From Sulfurimonas sp. (GTDB lineage: Bacteria > Campylobacterota > Campylobacteria > Campylobacterales > Sulfurimonadaceae), in assembly GCA_015488615.1 (NCBI GenBank), contig WFNM01000079.1, forward strand, positions 1-43,081: DNA of 43,081 nt, given 5' to 3'. A program made the translations under genes and the position numbers. Shown in pieces: positions 34,871 to 43,081 of the stretch (position 1 is its first letter; every line of letters begins with the position of its first letter). The notes beneath the pieces are model-generated. The model was not told the DNA's origin. It made no database searches and saw only the letters and a program-made list of their open reading frames with translations.

Positions 34871-36216
34871 TATTGTATCTCCTCAGATCTGTTTGCTATC
34901 TCAAAAAAAAGCTCTCTTTTACCACTTAAAACACAGAGTTGTGAGACTTTTTGCACGAAGTTATAGGCTGCATTTAAACGTTTTGTTTGTACACCAAGTA
35001 GAAACATCTGTGCATCTACAAGATCAACTGAAGTTGAGAGTCCCTCTTTAAATGCTATCTTTCTAAGTTTATAATTTTCATGTGAAAGTTTTACTGAAGA
35101 GTTAAGAGCATAAAACTCTTCATAATCCGCGAGCATCTCTTTATAAGTCTTCTCAACCAAAAGTCGTAAATCTTCTATTGCTTGTGCTTTTAGGTGTCGT
35201 ACTTTGGCACTAAGAAGTTTTGCAGCTTGCACATCTTCACTTCTGTCTTTTCTTTGAAAAAGGTCTATTTTGACTACAACACCAGCAAACCATTTCGGTA
35301 TTGTCTGCATTAGGGAGCTATTATCTTTATAAAGATTATAATTTCCAAAAGCTGCTACTTCTGGCTGCCATGCTGCTTCTTTAACTCTTATCATAGACTT
35401 GGTTTGTGCCTCTTTTGCATCAAGAACCTTAAGTCCTGCATAGCTCTTTTGTGTTTCTTTTTTATAATACTCTTCATCTTGCATACTCTCGTTGACAAAG
35501 AGTTGTGAGGCTGGCTTATCTTGGAGTTTTGTAAGAGTTGCTAAAGCTGACAAGGCTATTTCATACTTATGCTTTGCCTTAGTTGTCTCTATACGAGCAG
35601 CATCAAGTTTAACCTCCGCATCTAAGAGTTCTATCTTAGCTATCTGTCCCTCTTTTTTTAACTTTTTCGCATTTTTATAGTGGAGTTCTAGGGCTTTTTG
35701 TGCTTTTTGGCGTGTTTTGAGAAGAGACTTACTCACCACTACACCATAATAATATCTTACAAGTTTTAAAAATTCCACATCTTTTTTCATCTCTTGTACA
35801 GCTTTTGCTTCGTGCACTTGTGCAGCATAAATATCCTGTGCTGCATCTATCTTACCACCTGTATAGAGTGGCCATAGTAGATGTAAATCTGCTAAGAAAA
35901 TATCTTGTTTAGAAAGCTCAAGTTCATTTGGAATCGTTTTAGCACCAATTTTACTTAAAATTGGATTTATATTACTACTTATATTATTTATATTAATATT
36001 CATTGAATCATTCAAGTGAGTATAAGTCCCTGTCAAAGTCACAGAAGGCAAATACATACTCTTAGCTGAACTTTTTTTGAGTTCTGAGTATTTTACATTA
36101 CTTCTATCAGCCTTCAAACCATCATTTTTATCCACAACACTCTGCCACGCATCTTCAATAGTTATACTAGCAAAAAGGCTCAAAGGTAGCAAATAAAATA
36201 GCAAAAATTTTCTCAA
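34870..36216 (-). CDS. TolC-family outer-membrane efflux protein
   Basis: The 448-aa protein starts at TTG 36214-36216, with GGAG eight bases upstream, and has a signal peptide (MRKFLLFYLLPLSLFA, cleavage near 16). Two repeats of long helices with LVRYYYGVVVSKSLL and EDLRLLVEKTYKEML mark the alpha-barrel, as in TolC. It forms the outer-membrane channel and heads an operon with an HlyD adaptor and two ABC-2 permeases, so export across both membranes is expected. Substrate unknown; lipophilic compounds, drugs or metals are possible. Confidence 0.93.
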   Translation of the reverse strand: MRKFLLFYLLPLSLFASITIEDAWQSVVDKNDGLKADRSNVKYSELKKSSAKSMYLPSVTLTGTYTHLNDSMNININNISSNINPILSKIGAKTIPNELELSKQDIFLADLHLLWPLYTGGKIDAAQDIYAAQVHEAKAVQEMKKDVEFLKLVRYYYGVVVSKSLLKTRQKAQKALELHYKNAKKLKKEGQIAKIELLDAEVKLDAARIETTKAKHKYEIALSALATLTKLQDKPASQLFVNESMQDEEYYKKETQKSYAGLKVLDAKEAQTKSMIRVKEAAWQPEVAAFGNYNLYKDNSSLMQTIPKWFAGVVVKIDLFQRKDRSEDVQAAKLLSAKVRHLKAQAIEDLRLLVEKTYKEMLADYEEFYALNSSVKLSHENYKLRKIAFKEGLSTSVDLVDAQMFLLGVQTKRLNAAYNFVQKVSQLCVLSGKRELFFEIANRSEEIQ

Positions 36217-36236
36217 AAACTTACTCCAAAAAATAA

Positions 36237-36258
36237 TTTTACTATTATAACAGTAAAA
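36237..36258. promoter_or_regulatory. Palindrome overlapping an extended -10 box upstream of the efflux operon
   Basis: TTTTACT and AGTAAAA flank eight bases. Read on the minus strand, the centre contains TGTTATAAT, an extended -10 element, about 25 bases before the TTG start of the TolC-family gene. A repressor bound to this palindrome would block the promoter. No regulator gene is adjacent, so the operator role is inference. Confidence 0.45.
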
Positions 36259-36277
36259 AGCTCTTCTAACATCTAGT

Positions 36278-36757
36278 TTATTTTTTTACTAGACGAACAC
36301 GCTGAGAGTGTGTAATAGCTACTGCCATTGCGTCTGAAATATCAAGAGGTTTTATCTCTTTTTTTATGTTGAGCAAGCGTTTAACCATGAAGTTTACCTG
36401 CTCCTTACTCGCCTTGCCTTTTCCTGTAAGTGCTTTTTTGACTTGAAGAGCAGTGTACTCGTGGAACTGTCCAAACTCCTGGAGGAGTTTGAGCATGATG
36501 GCACCGCGAAATTGGGCGAGTTTGATGGTAGTTGCAGGGTTATGTGCGTAAAATATATCTTCCATTGCCACTTCGTCTATGGTGTGGTTTGCAAAAATTC
36601 TAGAGACTCCCTCTACCATTTGAGGTATCTGAAATTGCAAATTTTCTGCTTTCATCTTTATGAGTCCTGCTTCTACTAAAGAGATTTTTCCGTTTTCTAG
36701 TTTGATGATGGAATAACCCATATTTCTAGTACCTGGGTCTATTCCTAAGATATTCAT
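36278..36757 (-). CDS. ruvC: Holliday-junction resolvase RuvC
   Basis: RuvC cuts four-way junctions after RuvAB branch migration. The 159-aa product has the four catalytic acidic residues D7 ([13 protein letters not shown]), E66 ([11 protein letters not shown]), D139 and D142 (PLDISDAMA), the standard set. Its ATG overlaps the end of the amino-acid permease gene by four bases, so it is coupled to it. Proximity of ruvC to dnaA-dnaN is described as typical of Campylobacterota origins, here with one permease gene in between. Confidence 0.97.
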   Translation of the reverse strand: MNILGIDPGTRNMGYSIIKLENGKISLVEAGLIKMKAENLQFQIPQMVEGVSRIFANHTIDEVAMEDIFYAHNPATTIKLAQFRGAIMLKLLQEFGQFHEYTALQVKKALTGKGKASKEQVNFMVKRLLNIKKEIKPLDISDAMAVAITHSQRVRLVKK

Positions 36758-38040
36758 GCTATATGTCCATGTTTAAAGAGATTTTTACGAATATATGTTC
36801 CATAAAGGAGTTCAAAAAGTATGGAGATTACTATAAATGATATAAAGATAATTATTGCCATAGGGTTTGATTTATAAGTATGATAAAGTAGTGTAATTAA
36901 TGCTAAAAATGTAGCTGTTATAGAGAAAAATAAAATACCAATATTTGCTCCAATAGTTTTTCTAAGTTTATAAGCACTCAGATTAACAATGAAGAATATT
37001 AATAAAAAACTTGCACTTCCAATGATAGCAATGGCATTTAAGTTTATGCTATTTGCTAGTATCAAACTCAATCCAAGAGTAACAATAACTCCCATAAAAG
37101 GAATTTCGCGTTTCTCTTTTCCCAAAAACTTAGGAAGTTCTCCCTCCGTTGCAATGATATAACCAAGTCGAGCATTTCCATAGATAGTCGCATTTATAGC
37201 TGAAAAAGTCGCAAGAAGTGCTGCTACTACAACTACAGTAAAACCAACTTGACCAAGTGCAGGTTTAGCAGCAACGGCTAAGGCATAATCTTTTGCTTGA
37301 AGAAGTTCTGACTCTGGAACTGTTCCCACACTAACCATAGCGATAAGAGTATAGAGAATGATAACAAACAAAACAGAGATATAAAATGCACGAGGGAGAT
37401 TTTTAGTAGGCTCTTTTATCTCCTCTGCGGCATTAGCTATAAGCTCAAATCCCTCATAAGCCACAAAGATAATCATACCTGCCACAACTACAGAAAGTGG
37501 TGCAAAATGATTTCCTAAAGAGAGTCTTTGTGCATCCACATAAGAAGTACTACTCACGATAATAACAACTAATAAAATAATTATTATAGAGAGTACAAAT
37601 GTCTCAAATTTACTTACAAATGAAGCACTCACGAGGTTTATAAGTGCAGGTGAAATAATAACTGTACAGATAAGAATATGATGTAAAAGTGGTGTTTTAT
37701 TCGTAAAAAAAGTCTCACCATAAGAAGCAAATGCAACCGCATAAAGTGAGATAGTCACAAGATAACTTAGCCACAACATAAAATTAGCAGAACCCGAGAG
37801 GAAATTATGCCCAAAAGCTTTATCTATAAATATAACTGTTCCCCCCTCACTCTGATAAGTCACAGAGAGTTTTGCATAGGAGTAAGAGGTCAGTAGTGCC
37901 ACTATCCCAGCTATAATAAATGCATACATTGTAGCAGAGTGAGCTATAGAAACAACATCTCCTAAAACAGCAAATATCGCCCCACCAACCATACCACCAA
38001 TACCTATAGAAATTGCACCTAGTAAACCTATTGTTCTCAT
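36754..38040 (-). CDS. APC-family amino-acid permease
   Basis: The 428-aa inner-membrane protein has about 12 hydrophobic helices, starting with [20 protein letters not shown] (3-22), which carries the [11 protein letters not shown] substrate-binding break of helix 1 in this family, and helix 6 [20 protein letters not shown]. It is probably a proton-coupled uptake carrier; the amino acid cannot be named. The ATG stands close to the oriC1 region, reading away from dnaA. It shares a four-base overlap with ruvC. Confidence 0.92.
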   Translation of the reverse strand: MRTIGLLGAISIGIGGMVGGAIFAVLGDVVSIAHSATMYAFIIAGIVALLTSYSYAKLSVTYQSEGGTVIFIDKAFGHNFLSGSANFMLWLSYLVTISLYAVAFASYGETFFTNKTPLLHHILICTVIISPALINLVSASFVSKFETFVLSIIIILLVVIIVSSTSYVDAQRLSLGNHFAPLSVVVAGMIIFVAYEGFELIANAAEEIKEPTKNLPRAFYISVLFVIILYTLIAMVSVGTVPESELLQAKDYALAVAAKPALGQVGFTVVVVAALLATFSAINATIYGNARLGYIIATEGELPKFLGKEKREIPFMGVIVTLGLSLILANSINLNAIAIIGSASFLLIFFIVNLSAYKLRKTIGANIGILFFSITATFLALITLLYHTYKSNPMAIIIFISFIVISILFELLYGTYIRKNLFKHGHIA

Positions 38041-38213
38041 ATATTATTTTCCTTTTTTCTTTACGACACTTTAGTATAGTTTTGCTTTTTAAGCTCTTTA
38101 AAAAGTAAAATATTTGCAATATGTGAATAACTTTTTATTCACGTAGCTTTTTAACCCTATTTTATGGAAGTAAAGTGTATTATTCACACTATATTTAAAA
38201 AATAGGTTTTAAT
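38041..38213. other. oriC1: DnaA-box cluster upstream of dnaA, with divergent promoters
   Basis: This 173-base AT-rich gap holds DnaA-box-like sites TGTGAATAA at 38122-38130, TTATTCACG at 38135-38143 and TTATTCACA at 38180-38188; a fourth, TGTGAATAT at 38213-38221, includes the dnaA GTG start codon. The sites have the TTCAC core proposed for this class and alternate in orientation. They probably serve both as half of the origin and as the autoregulatory region of dnaA. Confidence 0.8.
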
Positions 38214-39521
38214 GTGAATATCGGACAAGAGATACTAGAAAATTTAAAAGAAGAGATAAGTGAGAGCGAGTATAAACGCTATATCCGCCATCTCGTTTAT
38301 GATGTGAAGAAGTCTACACCTGAACTGGCACTATTTTATGCTCCAAATGCACTTGTTGTGAACTGGATTAAAAATAAATACACTGAAAAAGTAGCACACC
38401 TCTTTGAAGTCAAGACTAACTCCAAGGTAACAGTGAAAATCACACTTAAAAACCTTGTAGATAAACGCAAGAAACAAAAAGTCGTTGAAGTAAAGCAGGG
38501 AAATTCTCTTTTGAACCCCTCACACTCCTTTTCAAACTTCATGGTAGGTGGCTCAAACCAGTTCGCTTACTCTGCAGTCAAAAGCATCAGTGAAAAACCG
38601 GGAATACTTTACAATCCTCTCTTTATCTATGGTGGCGTTGGACTTGGAAAGACTCACCTTATGCAAGCGGCTGGAAATGTCTTTCAAAATGAAGGAAAAG
38701 TTGTTATATATACTACTGTTGAGCAGTTTTTAAATGACTTCGTTCGCCATCTCAGAAACAAAACGATGGAACGTTTTCAAGAGAAATACCGTAAATGTGA
38801 TGTGCTTCTCATAGATGATATTCAGTTTCTCTCCAACAAAGAGTCTATCCAAGAGGAGTTTTTTCATACCTTTGAAGCCCTCAAAGGTGCGGGTAAACAG
38901 ATAATCCTCACAGCAGATAAACCACCAAAAAAGATAGGTGGACTTGAAGCAAGACTTCAAAGCCGTTTCGAGCATGGACTAGTTGCTGACATACAACCTC
39001 CTGAGCTTGAGACAAAGATAGCCATCATAGAGAAAAAGTGCGAGATAAATAAGGTTCAACTCTCTAAAGAGATAGTTAACTATATTGCCACTGTTATAGA
39101 CTCAAATGTCCGTGAGATAGAAGGCATACTCTCAAAACTCCATGCCTACTCACAGCTAATGCATGTAGACATAGACCTTGAGTTTACAAAAAATGTACTC
39201 AAAGATCAGATGGCTGAAAAACGCGAGAATCTTACTATGGATACTATCACTGAAGTGGTTTCAAAAGATCTCAACATCAAACCTAGTGAGATACGCTCTA
39301 AAGGTCGAAGTAAAAATATCGTCTATGCAAGAAGAATCGCTATCTATATCTGCCGTGAACTTACACAAAATACTATGCCTCAACTCGCACAATACTTTGG
39401 TATGAAAGACCACACTGCCATCAGTCATACCATTAAGAAAATAAATGAATTAATCAAAGATGATGAAGATTTTAAAACAAAAATAGATGAGTTAACAAAC
39501 AAAATAACAAATATCTCTTAA
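38214..39521 (+). CDS. dnaA: Chromosomal replication initiator DnaA
   Basis: The AAA+ initiator opens oriC and loads the replicative helicase. The 435-aa protein has the N-terminal helicase- and HobA-binding domain (1-85), Walker A GGVGLGKT (140-147), Walker B VLLIDDIQF (197-205), the sensor region, and the C-terminal DNA-binding domain with ARRIAIYICRE and the signature MKDHTAISHTIKKI. The start is GTG at 38214 after a weak AGG site; a DnaA-box-like sequence covers the start codon, so DnaA may repress its own gene at this point. dnaN and gyrB follow on the same strand. Length is typical. Confidence 0.98.
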   Translation: MNIGQEILENLKEEISESEYKRYIRHLVYDVKKSTPELALFYAPNALVVNWIKNKYTEKVAHLFEVKTNSKVTVKITLKNLVDKRKKQKVVEVKQGNSLLNPSHSFSNFMVGGSNQFAYSAVKSISEKPGILYNPLFIYGGVGLGKTHLMQAAGNVFQNEGKVVIYTTVEQFLNDFVRHLRNKTMERFQEKYRKCDVLLIDDIQFLSNKESIQEEFFHTFEALKGAGKQIILTADKPPKKIGGLEARLQSRFEHGLVADIQPPELETKIAIIEKKCEINKVQLSKEIVNYIATVIDSNVREIEGILSKLHAYSQLMHVDIDLEFTKNVLKDQMAEKRENLTMDTITEVVSKDLNIKPSEIRSKGRSKNIVYARRIAIYICRELTQNTMPQLAQYFGMKDHTAISHTIKKINELIKDDEDFKTKIDELTNKITNIS

Positions 39522-39680
39522 AAAAAGATATAATTGCAAAAGTGAATAGACGTGAATAGAGTTACTAAGACTCATCACGTCCTTTTTAGTCAAGTTTTAG
39601 GGTCTTTGGTGGAGGTTTTCACCTTTTCACATGCACCTACTACTACTTACTAAAAATTATATAATATATAGGGAATTTAC
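39522..39680. other. oriC2: DnaA boxes and AT-rich unwinding region between dnaA and dnaN
   Basis: Two GTGAATAG repeats (39542-39549 and 39552-39559) are spaced ten bases apart, about one helical turn. Facing them are TTTTCACC (39616-39623) and TTTTCACA (39624-39631), so four TTCAC cores converge. A run of nearly pure A and T at about 39649-39671 follows and could be the unwinding element. In this class, in vitro work has placed unwinding downstream of dnaA, in oriC2. The dnaN promoter must also lie here. Confidence 0.75.
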
Positions 39681-40748
39681 ATGATAATAACTATTGCTAA
39701 ATCAATACTTGAAAATATACTTATCCACTCTGGACCTTTTTTAGAAAAAAAAGATACTTCACAGATAACATCACATGTCTACTTAAATGCTATAAATAAC
39801 TCTCTTACTCTTAAAGCTACAGACTATGAGATAGGCTTTATGGTAAGTACATCTGAAGTACATATTGATAAAGAGGGTAGTATAACTGCTAATGGTAAAA
39901 AGTTCTTAGATATCGTTCGTATATTAAAAGATGGAAATATCAACTTAGAAGTAAAAGGTGATACTCTTCATATTTCTCAAGGTCACTCAAACTTTAAACT
40001 TCCTACTTTTTCTCATAATGATTTTCCAGAGTTTCCATCTTATGAAGGTAAGGCACGTATCTCAATAGAGTCTCACATGCTCATAGAGTCCTTAAAGAAG
40101 ATAACTCCAGCTATCGACACTAATAACCCAAAATTTGAGCTTAATGGAGCTCTCATAGACATTAAACATGATCTTATAAACTTTGCTTCTACAGATACTC
40201 GTCGTTTAGCTGTTGTAACACTTGCAAACAATAGTGAAAGTGAACTTAGCATCATCATTCCAAAAAAAGCTATTATAGAAATACAAAAACTTTTCTTTGA
40301 TAATATAGAACTTTATTATGATGATACAAATCTTATCATCCACTCTGAGCAGTATACTTTCTTTACAAAACTTATAAATGGTAAATTTCCAGAGTACTCA
40401 AGAATTATTCCTAAAGAGATAAAAAACTCACTTTTACTTCCTAAAGCGGTTATGATTGACTCTATCAAACAGATAACAACTATCTCAACAGATGTAAAGA
40501 TTACTTTTGTAAATGAGGTCATTACTTTTGAGTCTCTTAGTGATGATAATATTGAAGCTAAAACAGAAATAGGTTATGCAACAGGATTTTCTGAACCTTT
40601 TTCTTTAGCTATTAATTCTCGCTATCTTCTAGATTTTTTAAACTCTATAAACAACTCTGAGTTCACTATAGGACTTAACGAAGGAAACCTTCCATTTATC
40701 CTAAGTGATGATAATTTTAAAACAGTAGTAATGCCAATTGTAATTTAG
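39681..40748 (+). CDS. dnaN: DNA polymerase III beta sliding clamp
   Basis: The ring-shaped clamp tethers DNA polymerase III to DNA. The 355-aa length suits the three-domain clamp and the weak repeats are visible: LKATDYEIGFMV (53-64), NGALIDIKHDLINFASTDTRRLAV (about 154-177) and the C-terminal INSRYLLDFLNS ... FKTVVMPIVI, where the M-P tail closes the ring surface that binds partners. GGGAAT precedes the ATG. It sits in the dnaA-dnaN-gyrB order with oriC2 in front. No anomalies seen. Confidence 0.97.
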   Translation: MIITIAKSILENILIHSGPFLEKKDTSQITSHVYLNAINNSLTLKATDYEIGFMVSTSEVHIDKEGSITANGKKFLDIVRILKDGNINLEVKGDTLHISQGHSNFKLPTFSHNDFPEFPSYEGKARISIESHMLIESLKKITPAIDTNNPKFELNGALIDIKHDLINFASTDTRRLAVVTLANNSESELSIIIPKKAIIEIQKLFFDNIELYYDDTNLIIHSEQYTFFTKLINGKFPEYSRIIPKEIKNSLLLPKAVMIDSIKQITTISTDVKITFVNEVITFESLSDDNIEAKTEIGYATGFSEPFSLAINSRYLLDFLNSINNSEFTIGLNEGNLPFILSDDNFKTVVMPIVI

Positions 40749-40800
40749 TTTTTAGTAAAACTTAGATAGAATAAGCGTAATTATCTTTACGGAGTTATAA

Positions 40801-43081
<2,281 letters not shown>

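Overview
The window looks like the origin-proximal part of a Campylobacterota (Epsilonproteobacteria) chromosome, most like Sulfurimonas. This rests on the ruvC / dnaA / dnaN / gyrB cluster, kinases carrying the HQWRQPL phosphorylation motif, fliW, class Ia nrdA without an adjacent nrdB, AT-rich DNA, and gene neighbourhoods I recall from Campylobacter (folE-fliI; RNase J-rsmA ... rlmN-small peptide; RluA-purB-nrdA). No tRNA, rRNA, CRISPR array, insertion sequence or prophage was recognised.

Left part (1-13.3 kb): the recJ tail, a 711-aa beta-propeller protein of unknown role, then leftward genes: folE-fliI, a dCache histidine kinase with a diguanylate cyclase response regulator, RNase J, rsmA and a long SelO-type protein AMPylase. 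SelO has no ATG, GTG or TTG start in its open frame; an ATC or ATT behind an AAGGA ribosome site is the best candidate.

Middle (13.3-19.1 kb): hisF, a nucleoside-phosphorylase-like gene, rlmN, a 36-aa membrane peptide and a 78-aa protein run rightward, followed by an RluA pseudouridine synthase (leftward) and purB. Two exact copies of the parS palindrome TGTTTCACGTGAAACA lie here (13384-13399, intergenic; 16966-16981, inside the RluA gene). Between them is an AT-rich gap with a third cluster of DnaA-box-like sites.

Signalling block (19.3-31.5 kb): nrdA is followed tightly by an unknown 115-aa gene, fliW, a CheY-like regulator, a CheC-like phosphatase, a cytoplasmic PAS histidine kinase, a thioredoxin 2 and a 1267-aa FIST/PAS/PAS hybrid kinase with receiver and Hpt domains. 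Converging on it is a pgi-ppnP-response regulator operon whose regulator has a broken GGDEF domain; the stop codons of the two units overlap.

Right part (31.6-43.1 kb): a leftward TolC / HlyD / ABC-2 permease / ABC-2 permease export operon without an ATPase gene, ruvC with an amino-acid permease, then dnaA (GTG start), dnaN and gyrB (cut by the window end). DnaA-box-like sites on both sides of dnaA plus an AT-rich stretch before dnaN fit the bipartite origin described for this class, which makes this the likely replication origin.
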